DNA of 64,000 nucleotides from Pseudomonas sp. ZH-FAD (GCF_002803095.1 NZ_PGLR01000008.1:1-64000); one strand, 5' to 3'. Positions 47,595 to 59,903 are shown, counted from the stretch's first letter. Made by a program: numbers and translations. The notes: generated from the letters alone by a model not told the origin.

Positions 47595-49595
47595 TCAGGC
47601 GTCCAGCAGTTCTTCGGCAGTGGCGACGATGTTGTCGACGGTGAAGCCGAAGTGCTCGAACAGGGCTGGAGCCGGGGCCGACTCGCCGAAGCTGGTCATG
47701 CCGATGATGCGACCTTCCAGGCCCACGTACTTGTACCAGTAGTCGGCGTGCGAGGCCTCGATGGCGATGCGCGCACCGACCTGCAGCGGCAGCACGTCCT
47801 GCTTGTAGCCGGCGTCCTGAGCGTCGAACACACTGGTGGACGGCATCGACACCACGCGCACCTTGCGCCCGGCGGCGGTCAGTTTGTCGTAGGCGGCCAC
47901 GGCCAGACCGACTTCCGAACCGGTGGCGATCAGGATCAGCTCCGGCTCGCCAGCGCTGTCCTTGAGCACGTATCCGCCACGCTCGATATCACTAAGCTGC
48001 TGGGCATCGCGGCTCTGGTGCGGCAGGTTCTGGCGGCTGAACACCAGGGCGCTCGGGCCGTCGGCGCGCTCGATGGCGTATTTCCAGGCCACGGCGGACT
48101 CCACGGCATCGGCCGGGCGCCAGGTGTCGAGGTTCGGCGTGCCACGCAGGCTGGCCAGTTGCTCGATCGGCTGGTGGGTCGGGCCGTCTTCGCCGAGACC
48201 GATGGAGTCGTGGGTGAACACGTACAGCACACGCTTCTTCATCAGCGCGGACATGCGCACGGCGTTGCGCGCGTACTCCATGAAGATCAGGAAGGTCGCG
48301 CCGTACGGCACGAAACCGCCGTGCAGGGCGATACCGTTCATGATCGCGCTCATGCCGAACTCGCGCACGCCGTAGAACATGTAGTTGCCGGACGCGTCTT
48401 CAGCGGAGACACCCTTGCAGCCCTTCCACAGGGTCAGGTTGGAGCCGGCCAGGTCGGCCGAACCGCCAAGGAACTCCGGCAGCAGCGGACCGAAGGCATT
48501 CAGCGCGTTCTGGCTGGCCTTACGGCTGGCGATGGTCTCGCCCTTCTCGGCGACGTCCTTGATATAGGCAGCGGCCTTCTCGGCGAAGTCGGCCGGCAGC
48601 TCACCGGCAATACGGCGCTTGAACTCGGCAGCCAGCTCGGGATGGGCAGCGGCGTAGGCGGCAAACTTGTCATTCCAGGCGGCTTCGGCAGCAGCGCCGG
48701 CTTCCTTGGCGTCCCATTCGGCGTAGATTTCAGCCGGGATTTCGAACGGGCCATGGTTCCAGCCCAGCGCGGCGCGGGTCAGGGCGATTTCATCGTTGCC
48801 CAGCGGCGCACCGTGGCACTCTTCCTTGCCCTGCTTGTTCGGCGAACCGAAGCCGATGGTGGTCTTGCAGCAGATCAGGGTCGGCTGGTCCACGCTCTTG
48901 CGCGCGGTCTCGATGGCCATCTTGATCTCTTCGGCGTCGTGGCCGTCGACATTGCGAATCACCTGCCAGCCGTAGGCTTCGAAGCGCTTCGGCGTGTCGT
49001 CGGTGAACCAGCCCTCGACTTCACCGTCGATGGAGATGCCGTTGTCGTCGTAGAAGGCGATCAGTTTGCCCAGGCCCAGGGTGCCGGCCAGCGAGCAGAC
49101 TTCGTGGGAAATGCCTTCCATCATGCAGCCGTCGCCGAGGAACACGTAAGTGTTGTGGTCGACGATGTTGTGGCCTTCACGGTTGAACTGCGCACCCAGC
49201 ACCTTCTCGGCGATGGCGAAGCCGACGGCGTTGGCGATGCCCTGGCCGAGCGGGCCGGTGGTGGTCTCGACACCCGGGGTGTAACCGTATTCCGGGTGGC
49301 CCGGGGTACGGCTGTGCAACTGGCGGAACTGCTTGAGGTCTTCGATGCCGAGGTCGTAGCCAGTCAGATGCAGCAGCGAATAGATCAGCATCGAGCCATG
49401 GCCGTTGGACAGCACGAAGCGGTCACGGTCGGCGAAGTTCGGGTTGCTCGGGTTGTGCTTGAGGTAGTCGCGCCACAGCACTTCGGCGATGTCCGCCATA
49501 CCCATGGGGGCACCGGGGTGGCCGCTGTTGGCTTTCTGCACGGCATCCATGCTCAGGGCACGAATGGCATTGGCTCGCTCACGACGGCTGGGCAT
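47595..49595 (-). CDS. tktA: Transketolase
   Basis: A 666-residue thiamine-diphosphate enzyme of the pentose phosphate pathway. [28 protein letters not shown] (read in part), [33 protein letters not shown], the ThDP/Mg site [24 protein letters not shown] and the pyrimidine-domain [35 protein letters not shown] are all present. GGAG precedes the ATG at 49595. First gene of the carbon metabolism block. Confidence 0.97.
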   Translation of the reverse strand: MPSRRERANAIRALSMDAVQKANSGHPGAPMGMADIAEVLWRDYLKHNPSNPNFADRDRFVLSNGHGSMLIYSLLHLTGYDLGIEDLKQFRQLHSRTPGHPEYGYTPGVETTTGPLGQGIANAVGFAIAEKVLGAQFNREGHNIVDHNTYVFLGDGCMMEGISHEVCSLAGTLGLGKLIAFYDDNGISIDGEVEGWFTDDTPKRFEAYGWQVIRNVDGHDAEEIKMAIETARKSVDQPTLICCKTTIGFGSPNKQGKEECHGAPLGNDEIALTRAALGWNHGPFEIPAEIYAEWDAKEAGAAAEAAWNDKFAAYAAAHPELAAEFKRRIAGELPADFAEKAAAYIKDVAEKGETIASRKASQNALNAFGPLLPEFLGGSADLAGSNLTLWKGCKGVSAEDASGNYMFYGVREFGMSAIMNGIALHGGFVPYGATFLIFMEYARNAVRMSALMKKRVLYVFTHDSIGLGEDGPTHQPIEQLASLRGTPNLDTWRPADAVESAVAWKYAIERADGPSALVFSRQNLPHQSRDAQQLSDIERGGYVLKDSAGEPELILIATGSEVGLAVAAYDKLTAAGRKVRVVSMPSTSVFDAQDAGYKQDVLPLQVGARIAIEASHADYWYKYVGLEGRIIGMTSFGESAPAPALFEHFGFTVDNIVATAEELLDA

Positions 49596-49704
49596 CGCTG
49601 AATCTCCTACGGGGGCTGCTTCTGAATGAAGGGGGCGAAAAAAGACGCCTATTTTCGCCCAGCCGGCCCCCATGGGGCAATGACAGATGGTCGTAGAGAC
49701 CAAA

Positions 49705-50859
49705 TCAGCCCGCCTGTTCGCTCAGAACGCTCACCGCCGGGCTGCCCGGTCCGCCCAGACAAGGTGCCTGAAACAACTCGCCATGCCAGACGCCGGCGAG
49801 CGTGCGACTGAATACCAGCGTCCAGACCGCCGCCAGTTGCACCGCCAGCAGCAGACCGATGAAGGCGAACAGGCTCAAACCGGTCACGGCCTGCAACTCG
49901 AAGGTGGCCAGGGCGAATACCCCCAGCGGAAAGGTAAAACCCCACCAGCCGAGGTTGAACGGCATGTTGTCGCGGATGTAGTGACGGGTGAACAGTGTGG
50001 CGATCACCAGCCACCACAGCCCAGCGCCCCACAAGGCCAAGCCGCCGATCAGACCGAAATCCCGCGCCAGCTCGGCGGCGCTGACCAGCGGCGTACCGGC
50101 AAAAGCCAGCGGCGCCGCCTGACCCATGCTGAGCAAGCCCAGACAGCCGGTAGCCAGCGGCCCTAGCGGCAGCCAGCTGGTGGCGGCGAAATCGGTATCC
50201 GGCAATTTGTGCAGGGCCAGGCGCAGCAACACCAGAGTGATCAGCGAGAACGCCAGCGACAGCGACAATCCCCAGAGCACGAAACCGGCGACCAGCAACT
50301 GTTGCGCCGCCTCGGCCGCCAGATGCGGCGCCAGCGCCCCTGCCGTGCTGGCGGCGACCTCCGGTGCGACGATAGGTAGCAGCCAGACCGCGGTGAGTTT
50401 CTCCAGCGCATGATGCTGGCGGGTGAACATCAGATAGGGCACCAACAGGGCGCCAAGCAGCGCCAGCGCCGCATCCAGCCACCACAGCGCATGGGCCAGC
50501 GCGTAGATTCCCTCGCCCCAGCGCGGCACGCCGAACAGCAGCAAGCCCTTGATCAGAACCGCCAGGCCCATGGGAATGGCACCAAGGAACATGGACTGCA
50601 CCGGATGCAACAACATCGGCCAGATGGTTTCGCGAAACAGCGCCAGGCGCAGCAGAAACAGCAGGCTGAACAGCGCGAACAGACCGACCGCGACAAACCA
50701 CAACCCCTCGGCAAGCATCGACAATCCCGGCAAAGGCCAGGGCAGATGAGCGATCACCAACGCCAGCACACCAGTGCCCATGGTCACGGCGAACCAGCTG
50801 GGAGTGAAATGGCGAATGAAAGCCAGGGGCTCGGGTAAACGGCTGAAGGGGCGCGGCAT
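49705..50859 (-). CDS. TDT-family (TehA/SLAC1-like) transporter
   Basis: A 384-residue inner-membrane protein with about ten helices. [24 protein letters not shown] (read in part) at the N-terminus, [40 protein letters not shown] in overlapping parts and the inverted helix pairs fit the tellurite-resistance/dicarboxylate transporter (TDT) family that includes sulfite exporters and SLAC1. Substrate is unknown; sulfite, malate or other anions are possible. It is divergent from the LysR gene at 50970, so a regulatory link is likely. Confidence 0.84.
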   Translation of the reverse strand: MPRPFSRLPEPLAFIRHFTPSWFAVTMGTGVLALVIAHLPWPLPGLSMLAEGLWFVAVGLFALFSLLFLLRLALFRETIWPMLLHPVQSMFLGAIPMGLAVLIKGLLLFGVPRWGEGIYALAHALWWLDAALALLGALLVPYLMFTRQHHALEKLTAVWLLPIVAPEVAASTAGALAPHLAAEAAQQLLVAGFVLWGLSLSLAFSLITLVLLRLALHKLPDTDFAATSWLPLGPLATGCLGLLSMGQAAPLAFAGTPLVSAAELARDFGLIGGLALWGAGLWWLVIATLFTRHYIRDNMPFNLGWWGFTFPLGVFALATFELQAVTGLSLFAFIGLLLAVQLAAVWTLVFSRTLAGVWHGELFQAPCLGGPGSPAVSVLSEQAG

Positions 50860-50941
50860 GAGTCGGGTGGTCCCGTGACATGAGTGATGGCACAAGGGTA
50901 AGAATTGGCTTGCCATATGAAAAATACATATTCAGCATTCG

Positions 50942-50964
50942 ATGCATACCTTTCACTTATGCAT
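50942..50964. promoter_or_regulatory. LysR-type binding site candidate
   Basis: ATGCAT, eleven bases, ATGCAT: an inverted repeat of T-N11-A type in the 110-base divergent gap. A second symmetric stretch (ATATGAAAAATACATAT, near 50915) lies closer to the transporter. Position suits control of both genes. Confidence 0.5.
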
Positions 50965-50969
50965 TAACC

Positions 50970-51851
50970 ATGAACCTGCACCATCTCAAGGTCTTCCTGG
51001 CCGTGGCAGAGGCCGGCAGCATCAGCGCCGGAGCCGAGCGCCTGCACATCAGCCAGCCTGCCGTAACGCGGGAGATTCGCGACCTCGAAGCCAGCCTCGA
51101 CCTGCGCCTGTTCGATCGCCAGCCACGCGGCGTGCGACTGACCGAAGGAGGCCTGCGTCTGCACGACTATGCGCGACGCATCTTCGCCCTGGAGCGCGCC
51201 GCCGAACGCGACCTGCGTGACTTCGCCCAACTGGAGCAGGGCGAGCTGCATCTGGGCGCCAGCGCCACGCTCGGCGCCTACCTGCTGCCGCCCCTGCTCA
51301 CCCGTTTTCGCGCCCTGCATCCACAGATATTCGTCAGCCTGGAAGTCAGCAACACCGACGTCGTGACCCGGCAACTGGACGAGGGCCGCATCAGCCTGGG
51401 CTTCGTCGAAGGCCCGTTCGTCCAGGCCGACTACGCACATCACCTGCTGGCGCGCGACGCCCTGCTTCCGGTGGCATCGCCGCTGCACCCGCTGGCCAGG
51501 GCCGAGCGCCTTGAGGCCCGCGACCTGCAGGCGTACCCGCTGTACATGCGCGAACCCGGATCCGGCGCTCGCGCCAGTATCGAGCAGGCCTATCGCGACC
51601 ACGGACTGGAGCCACAGGCCGGCATGGCCATCGGCAGCACCGAAGCGCTCAAGCGCCTGCTCGCCGACGGCAAGGGCATCGCCTGGCTGTCGCAGCGGGT
51701 GGTCGAACGTGAACTGGCCAGCGGCGAACTGCAGCGCTTGGCAGTGCAGGACCTGCAGATCGAGCGTGAACTGCATGTGCTGTGGCGACTCGGCACCAGC
51801 CTGAGCCCGGCCCCCGCCGCTTTTCTGCAACTGAGCCAGGAGCCGAGCTAA
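50970..51851 (+). CDS. LysR-family regulator
   Basis: A 293-residue LysR-type regulator. The winged helix (about residues 1-60; LKVFLAVAEAGSISAGAERLHISQPAVTREI, read in part) is clear. The effector domain has ELHLGASATLGAYLLPPLL and DEGRISLGFVEGPF. The N-terminal part resembles the CysL/CbbR subgroup. The divergent TDT transporter gene is the likely target, perhaps in sulfite or organic anion export; that is inference. Confidence 0.88.
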   Translation: MNLHHLKVFLAVAEAGSISAGAERLHISQPAVTREIRDLEASLDLRLFDRQPRGVRLTEGGLRLHDYARRIFALERAAERDLRDFAQLEQGELHLGASATLGAYLLPPLLTRFRALHPQIFVSLEVSNTDVVTRQLDEGRISLGFVEGPFVQADYAHHLLARDALLPVASPLHPLARAERLEARDLQAYPLYMREPGSGARASIEQAYRDHGLEPQAGMAIGSTEALKRLLADGKGIAWLSQRVVERELASGELQRLAVQDLQIERELHVLWRLGTSLSPAPAAFLQLSQEPS

Positions 51852-51950
51852 TTCCGACGCAAACATGACAATAGCCACCTGCCAGACACTGGGACAGCCA
51901 AACGTATTACCATCACAGCGCCCGATGAATGGCAGAGTCAAGGCAGCCTG

Positions 51951-52049
51951 ATGACCCTCAACCAGCCCCCCGAACAAATCGCCCGTGACAAGATCGACGC
52001 CCAGCTCGAAGCAGCGGACTGGCATCTGCCGCAAGAGGCTCATGCATGA
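51951..52049 (+). pseudogene. 5' relic of hsdR (type I restriction subunit R)
   Basis: A 32-residue frame whose start, EQIARDKIDAQLEAADW, fits the N-terminus of type I HsdR subunits (typically EQIARxxIDxxLxxxGW). It stops after HLPQEAHA. The remaining thousand or so codons of a normal hsdR are gone. Its stop overlaps the ATG of the next gene (ATGA). A tiny leader peptide is the alternative, but the match and the hsdM relic downstream favour a deletion remnant. Confidence 0.7.
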
Positions 52050-53524
52050 CCCCGCAGCACCTGGCGCAACTGCTGCGTGAAGGCGAGGGGCTGATGGTCG
52101 AGTTCAAGCGCGCCCGTGAGGGGCTCAACCGCGATCTCTACGAAACCATCTGCGCCTTCCTCAACCAGCGCGGCGGCACCCTGGTGCTGGGGGCAGCAGA
52201 CGACGGCACGGTAACCGGCATCTCCCCCGAGGCTCTGGCGCAGATGCGCAAGGATCTGGCCAACACCCTGCACAACCCGCAGAAGATCAACCCGCCCATG
52301 CCTCTGGTGCCTGAGCCGGTGGTACTGGACGGGCAAACCCTGCTGGTGCTCAGCGTGCCGGAAAGCTCCCAGGTGCATAGCTGCAACAACCGTATCTTCA
52401 GCCGCAACGAGGACGGTGACTTCGATATCACCGGCCATGGGCAACTGCTGGCCGAGCTGTATCTGCGCAAGCAGGTGGGCTACAGCGAGAACCGTATTTT
52501 CCCGCACATCCGCCTGAGTGACCTGCGCAGCGACCTGATCGAGCGGGTACGGCGTAACGTGCGCCTGCAGCGCGCAGCGCATCCCTGGGCCGAGCTGGAC
52601 GATCTGGATCTGCTGAAAAGCGCCCGTCTGTACCAGCGCGATTACCAGACCGGCGCCGAGGGTGTGTCGATGGCCGGCGCCCTGCTGTTCGGCCAGGACG
52701 ACGTAGTGCTGGGCGTAGTGCCGCACCATCGCACTGACGCCATCGTGCGTGTGCATGACCTCGACCGTTACGATGACCGCGACGACATCCGCACCAACCT
52801 GCTGGAAAGCTATGACCGGCTGATGGCCTTCGTGAGCCGGCACATTGCCGACCCCTTCCATCTGCTGGGCAACCAACGCATCAGCCTGCGCGATCTGATC
52901 TTTCGCGAGGTGGTGGCCAACCTGCTGATCCACCGTGAATACCTCAACCCCTTTCCGGCCAAGCTGATCATTCAGCGCGACCGGGTCATCACCGAAAACA
53001 GCAACAATCCGCACGGCCTGGGACTGCTGCGCCCCGATGATTTCGCCCCGTCGCCGAAGAACCCCGCCATCGCCCGCGTGTTCCGCGAGATGCAGTGGGC
53101 TGAGGAGCTGGGCTCCGGCGTGCGCAACCTGTTCAAGCTCGCCCGTGCCTTCGGCGGGCAGGATCCGATCATGCGCGAGGAGGCGATCTTTCGCGTGACG
53201 GTGATGCTGCCACCCGGCCCGCAGGCCGGGGCGCCAGCAGCGCAGGCAGAGTCAGGGGCAGAGTCAGGGGCAGAGTCAGGGGCAGAGTCGCTGCAACAGC
53301 GACTGCTCGTCGCCCTGGCTGCTATGCCACTGAGCAAAGCCGAACTGGCCAGGCACCTGGGCCTGACGACCGTGAGCGGCGCCCTCAATCGCCTCGTGCG
53401 CCGCATGCTCGACGCCGGGCTGATCGAGTACACCCTGCCCACCAAACCCAACAGCCGTTTGCAACAATACCGCCTGACCGCTGCCGGTAGAGCACATCTG
53501 AATCTGCAGGACTACCCCCCATGA
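52046..53524 (+). CDS. AlbA_2/Schlafen-type ATP-binding protein of a type I R-M locus
   Basis: A 492-residue protein. The N-terminal AlbA_2 domain (about residues 5-130) has LMVEFKRA and NQRGGTLVLGAADDGTVTGI. A middle GHKL-type ATPase (about 280-385) has FREVVANLLIHREY, VITENSNNPHG and MQWAEELGSGVRNLFKLA. A C-terminal winged helix (about 415-490) contains LSKAELARHLGLTTVSGALNRLVRRM (read in part). A tandem Ala-Glu-Ser-Gly linker at 401-415 joins the last two. Such genes are frequent inside type I restriction loci, where their role is not settled. The frame is fully intact despite wrecked hsdR and hsdM sequences on either side. Confidence 0.85.
   Translation: MTPQHLAQLLREGEGLMVEFKRAREGLNRDLYETICAFLNQRGGTLVLGAADDGTVTGISPEALAQMRKDLANTLHNPQKINPPMPLVPEPVVLDGQTLLVLSVPESSQVHSCNNRIFSRNEDGDFDITGHGQLLAELYLRKQVGYSENRIFPHIRLSDLRSDLIERVRRNVRLQRAAHPWAELDDLDLLKSARLYQRDYQTGAEGVSMAGALLFGQDDVVLGVVPHHRTDAIVRVHDLDRYDDRDDIRTNLLESYDRLMAFVSRHIADPFHLLGNQRISLRDLIFREVVANLLIHREYLNPFPAKLIIQRDRVITENSNNPHGLGLLRPDDFAPSPKNPAIARVFREMQWAEELGSGVRNLFKLARAFGGQDPIMREEAIFRVTVMLPPGPQAGAPAAQAESGAESGAESGAESLQQRLLVALAAMPLSKAELARHLGLTTVSGALNRLVRRMLDAGLIEYTLPTKPNSRLQQYRLTAAGRAHLNLQDYPP
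53246..53290 (+). repeat. 12-bp tandem repeat inside the AlbA-like gene
   Basis: GCAGAGTCAGGG occurs three times in a row (53246-53281), followed by a partial copy (53282-53290). Each unit is four codons, so copy-number change would alter the linker length without breaking the frame. Confidence 0.9.
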
Positions 53525-53866
53525 GCACCGATGTCATCGCCTCCAAAGCCTCGAGCTTATGCACCACCCTGCGCGATGAAGGCCTGGGCTACGGCGACCA
53601 CCTGGAACAGTGACCTATCTGATCTTCCGGAAGATGGCCGACGAGTGCGCCAAGCAGCCCGGACTGCGCCCGCCTACCGGCATCTTCGTTATGCCCAGAG
53701 CGTGAAGGCCAACGTGTTGCTCTTCGATAACAAGATGGAGCGCAAGGACAAGTCACTGGCCGACCTGAAGAACCTGCCGGAGTCAGACGATCTGGCCGAA
53801 GAGATCATCGAAAATATCGAGGCAGGGCTGAACAGCTTCCGCGAGATTCTCAAAGGCATCGCCTAG
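53521..53866 (+). pseudogene. hsdM relic (type I methyltransferase subunit), deleted and frameshifted
   Basis: Three pieces of an HsdM protein lie in three frames. Frame 1 (53521-53610) reads MSTDVIAS...SLCTTLRDEGLGYGDHLEQ, matching the usual HsdM start (...LRDDGVxYxxYxEQ). Frame 3 (53610-53706) continues with TYLIFRKMADECAKQPGL, matching LTYLLFLKMADE. The last piece (about 53694-53866) reads SVKANVLLFDNK and then LAEEIIENIEAGLNSFREIL, the HsdM C-terminus after loss of the catalytic middle. The whole methylase domain with its DPPY motif is absent, as is hsdS. Not functional. Confidence 0.85.
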
Positions 53867-53872
53867 CCCGCC

Positions 53873-53908
53873 CAATACCAATATCAAAACTTTTTGATAT
53901 TGGTATTG
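53873..53908. promoter_or_regulatory. 36-bp palindrome upstream of the SahR-like gene
   Basis: Seventeen-base arms (53873-53889 and 53892-53908; half-site core CCAATATCAAAA) are exact complements around CT. The core ATATCAAAA-N2-TTTTGATAT is AT-rich and stands out from the GC-rich surroundings. It sits directly before the ArsR-type regulator and is a strong operator candidate for autoregulation; it could also terminate transcription from upstream. Confidence 0.8.
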
Positions 53909-53942
53909 CTGTATGAAAAATGACCGACTAGACTGCGCCACC

Positions 53943-54944
53943 ATGACCTTGCGCGCACCCCAGTTGGAATTCGACCCCTGCGACGAGCTCGCCGCCCTGT
54001 GCAAGGCCGGCGGCGATCCGCTGCGCCTGAACGTGCTGCGCGCGCTGAGCAACGATTCGTTCGGCGTGCTGGAACTGGCGCAGATCTTCGCCATCGGTCA
54101 GTCGGGCATGAGCCACCACCTCAAGGTACTGGCCCAGGCCGGTCTGGTGGCGACGCGTCGTGAAGGCAATGCGATCTTCTACCGCCGCGCGCTGCCCAAT
54201 GGCCGCCTGCACGCCGCCCTGCTGGACGATATCGACGAACTGCCGCTGCCCGGCGATGTGCAAACGCGCATCGCCGCCGTGCATCTGCAACGCGCCACCG
54301 TCAGCCGCGATTTCTTCGCGCGCATGGCCACCAGCTTCCAGGCCCAGCAAGATCTGATCGCCGGTTTGCCGCAGTACCGCGACAGCCTGCTGGCCCTGCT
54401 CGACGCCCTGCATTTCGCGCCGGACGCCACGGCGCTGGAAATCGGCCCTGGCGATGGTGCCTTCCTGCCCGAGCTGGCGCGTCGCTTCGCCCAGGTCACG
54501 GCCCTGGACAACAGCCCGGCTATGCTCGAACTGGCCAGCCAGCGCTGCGCCACCGAGGGCCTGCACAACGTCGAGCTGAAACTGGCCGACGCCCTGCAGG
54601 ACGAGCTGACCGCCGCTGACTGCGTGGTACTGAACATGGTACTGCACCACTTCGCCACGCCGGCCGAGGCCTTTCGCAAACTGGCCGCCCTGGTCGCACC
54701 CGGCGGCAGCCTGCTGCTCAGCGAGCTGTGCAGCCACGACCAGAGCTGGGCACGCGAAGCCTGCGGCGATCTATGGCTCGGCTTCGAACAGGAAGACCTG
54801 GCGCGCTGGGCGACGGCCGCCGGCCTGACGCCCGGCGAAAGCCTCTACATAGGCCTGAAAAACGGCTTTCAGATTCAATTACGGCACTTTGCCAAACCCG
54901 ATGCGCACAGCGCCTTCAGCCTCCGGCAAGAAAGGAACCGATAG
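53943..54944 (+). CDS. ArsR-type regulator fused to a SAM-binding methyltransferase-like domain (SahR-like)
   Basis: A 333-residue fusion. The N-terminal ArsR winged helix (about residues 10-90) has GGDPLRLNVLRALSNDSFGVLELAQIF (read in part) and GMSHHLKVLAQAGLVATRREGN. The C-terminal domain (about 145-320) is class I methyltransferase-like: the SAM/SAH motif ALEIGPGDGAFLPELA, LDNSPAMLELA and VLNMVLHHFATPAEAFRKL. The combination next to metK matches SahR, an SAH-responsive regulator of SAM-cycle genes inferred by comparative genomics. It lacks the arsenic/zinc cysteines of ArsR. ATG 53943 is used; an ATG at 53913 is in frame but lies too close to the palindrome for a ribosome site. Confidence 0.82.
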   Translation: MTLRAPQLEFDPCDELAALCKAGGDPLRLNVLRALSNDSFGVLELAQIFAIGQSGMSHHLKVLAQAGLVATRREGNAIFYRRALPNGRLHAALLDDIDELPLPGDVQTRIAAVHLQRATVSRDFFARMATSFQAQQDLIAGLPQYRDSLLALLDALHFAPDATALEIGPGDGAFLPELARRFAQVTALDNSPAMLELASQRCATEGLHNVELKLADALQDELTAADCVVLNMVLHHFATPAEAFRKLAALVAPGGSLLLSELCSHDQSWAREACGDLWLGFEQEDLARWATAAGLTPGESLYIGLKNGFQIQLRHFAKPDAHSAFSLRQERNR

Positions 54945-56135
<1,191 letters not shown>

Positions 56136-56158
56136 GCCCGTCGCCCTACGCGAAAAAC

Positions 56159-56192
56159 AAAAAACCGATGCCGGCAACGGCATCGGTTTTTT
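56159..56192. terminator. Bidirectional terminator after metK
   Basis: CCGATGCC (56165-56172) and GGCATCGG (56179-56186) form the stem with flanking A-run and T-run (TTTTTT to 56192). Convergent with the lipoprotein gene at 56215. Confidence 0.9.
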
Positions 56193-56214
56193 CATGCCCG
56201 CAGATCGCTATGGC

Positions 56215-56955
56215 TTACCAGCTCACCTCGATACTGCTGGCCTGCGTGGTGCCCTGGGCGTTGCTCATGCGCAAGGGCAGACCAGCGAACTTGCCCGAAG
56301 CGACGATCCATTGTTGCCAGGTGGTTTTCGGCACCATGGCGCCCTCGGTCGAGAATTCGATCTTGCAGGTATCGAAGGCACCGAACTCCGTCTCGATGCG
56401 CTCACGCCCTCGGTACGTCACCGTGTTGGTCAGCTTCATGACGAAAGGCTCCGCCCCCGGCTGCACGGTGATCGAGTCGAAACTGACCGAGTGGGTCTGA
56501 TCCTGGGGTAAATCCACAGGCACGGAAAAGCTCGGCTGATTGTAGCTTTCGTTGACTGCCGGCTGGGTCATCACACTTCCATACCAATGGACGAGGCCAT
56601 CCACGACGTTGCCGTAGGCGTCCGCCACCGTTCCCACACTGTTCTCGGTATGAGTGCGATAAGCACTCTGTCCACGATAGTCGGCCAGCTCTGCAACCGT
56701 ATTGACGTCGCGCTGGCCGTCGGTGGTGATCGTCCAGGTATTGCCGATCGTACGTAGAGTGGGCGCATCGAGACAGGCCGCACTGCCGCCACTGGCTGCT
56801 GCCTCAACCTGGGTTACCTCGGCAGGCGCGGCAACCGCTTCCTCACTGACAGCGCCGGTCTTGGCGACTTGCTTGTCAGCGTTTTCACCACAACCAACCA
56901 GCATGGCAATGGTCAGCAGCGGAGTGATTCGCTTGGTAAAACGCATGTCCTGCAT
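56215..56955 (-). CDS. Lipoprotein of unknown function
   Basis: A 246-residue predicted lipoprotein: signal peptide ending in LVGCGEN (Cys near 22), then a Thr/Ala/Val-rich linker, then a beta-rich domain (about residues 75-246). Notable segments are TIGNTWTITTDGQRDVNTV and the closing RMSNAQGTTQASSIEVSW. Not recognised. AGAGGG eight bases before ATG 56955 sets the start; MRFTKR at 56946 is an alternative. Confidence 0.72.
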   Translation of the reverse strand: MQDMRFTKRITPLLTIAMLVGCGENADKQVAKTGAVSEEAVAAPAEVTQVEAAASGGSAACLDAPTLRTIGNTWTITTDGQRDVNTVAELADYRGQSAYRTHTENSVGTVADAYGNVVDGLVHWYGSVMTQPAVNESYNQPSFSVPVDLPQDQTHSVSFDSITVQPGAEPFVMKLTNTVTYRGRERIETEFGAFDTCKIEFSTEGAMVPKTTWQQWIVASGKFAGLPLRMSNAQGTTQASSIEVSW

Positions 56956-57102
56956 ATGAAAATCCCTCTGAATGAACGAGTTCCTTACCAACCCTGACCG
57001 GGCCGCCGCCGAACAGGTTAGTAGACATGGCCCGCACCTTACCGTGCCCTGATCATGTTTCCGCATCTACACCAGCCTGGTGAGCAGCCCACACTGGTCT
57101 AG

Positions 57103-58869
<1,767 letters not shown>

Positions 58870-58953
58870 CCCAGGTCAGCAGATGGCTCAATCGGGTCGA
58901 ACCTCGCGTAGCAACCAGGGTCACTTCGAAGTAGACCTTCACGAGGAGAGACC

Positions 58954-59349
58954 ATGATTCGTCAAACCGCTTTGCTCGGCCTGCTGCTGGCCGCCAACCT
59001 GAACGCCACACCGATTCTGGCCGCCGAGGGCGATAGCGGCTGCGCCGTCAAACGCCAGGTGCTCCAGGAGAAGATCGACGCAGCGCACAAGAGCGGCAAC
59101 TCGCGAGAGCTGGATGGACTGCAACGAGCACTGGGCAATGTCGATGCCCATTGCGATGACGCGTCACTGCACAAGGAGCGCCTGGCCAGCGTCAAGGAAG
59201 CCCGGGAGGAAGTGCAGGAGCGCGAGATGGATCTGCGCGAAGCCATGGGCAAGGGCGATCAGGAGAAGATCGCCAAGCGTCAGGCCAAACTGGCCGAAGC
59301 ACGCGCCGAACTGGAGCAGGCCGAGGCCGAAGCGCGCGCCGATCAGTAA
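58954..59349 (+). CDS. DUF1090 periplasmic protein
   Basis: A 131-residue exported protein. Signal peptide ends in PILA-AE; the mature part has two cysteines (GCAVKRQVL and AHCDD) and a long charged coiled coil (EEVQEREMDLREAMGKGDQEK in parts) rich in Glu, Lys and Ala. It belongs to the YqjC/DUF1090 family. Function unknown. Its last seven bases overlap the 3' end of the convergent cytochrome gene. Confidence 0.85.
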   Translation: MIRQTALLGLLLAANLNATPILAAEGDSGCAVKRQVLQEKIDAAHKSGNSRELDGLQRALGNVDAHCDDASLHKERLASVKEAREEVQEREMDLREAMGKGDQEKIAKRQAKLAEARAELEQAEAEARADQ

Positions 59350-59792
59350 GCGCGAAACGCCTTGTGGCACGCCTCGCAACTATCCTCGACGGCCTGCACC
59401 GCCGGCTCCAGCTCGGAGCGACGTAGCGGCGGTGCGGTCGTGGCCTGTACCAGTGCGGCAGTGGCCTGTTCCAGATCACGTGCCATCTTCTGGAACTGCT
59501 CCTGGCGCTGCCAGACCTCGGCATTGGCTTTGCTGCGCTCGTCGTCCGCCACCTCGGGGAAATGCTGCCAGGGCTCGTGCGACAGGCGGTCTAGCTCGGC
59601 GGCTCCGCTGATGAATGCGGCTTCGTCGTAGGGAATACGATTGCGCAGCATCCCACCGAGGTCTTCGCTGACCTTGAGCATCTCCTTGAACGCTGCCTGA
59701 CGCTTGCCCAACGGCGAATTGGGGTCGACCCCACCACAGGCGGCCAGGGTCAGGCAGGCGCAGGTGAGCAGCAGGAGTTTCTTCAGGGTCAT
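59343..59792 (-). CDS. Cytochrome c' type lipoprotein
   Basis: A 149-residue protein with a lipoprotein signal (lipobox LAACG, Cys near 19) and one haem-binding CEACHKAFRAY at the extreme C-terminus, as in class II cytochromes c (c'). The body is helical and charged (SEDLGGMLRNRIPYDEAAF, LEPAVQAVEDSC). It is likely a membrane-anchored four-helix cytochrome. Partner unknown. The ATG at 59792 is used, since the longer frame upstream has no ribosome site or signal peptide. Confidence 0.82.
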   Translation of the reverse strand: MTLKKLLLLTCACLTLAACGGVDPNSPLGKRQAAFKEMLKVSEDLGGMLRNRIPYDEAAFISGAAELDRLSHEPWQHFPEVADDERSKANAEVWQRQEQFQKMARDLEQATAALVQATTAPPLRRSELEPAVQAVEDSCEACHKAFRAY

Positions 59793-59903
59793 CGACACGA
59801 CTTCCGGGCGACAAGGGGCCGCCAGTATCGCGGCTCGCCTCGGTCGGGCCAAGCGACCTCTTGTCACAACAGCTGTCGTTTGTATGCGTTGGTCAGCCAG
59901 GGT

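Noticed and set aside
47652..49601. 649-codon plus-strand frame opposite tktA
   Set aside because: Shadow of transketolase, with no protein-family pattern and no start site.
53521..53866. A small complete protein of about 110 residues ending at 53866
   Set aside because: Its first half is out of frame with the HsdM-like pieces and has no family pattern, while its second half is the HsdM C-terminus; decay explains it better.
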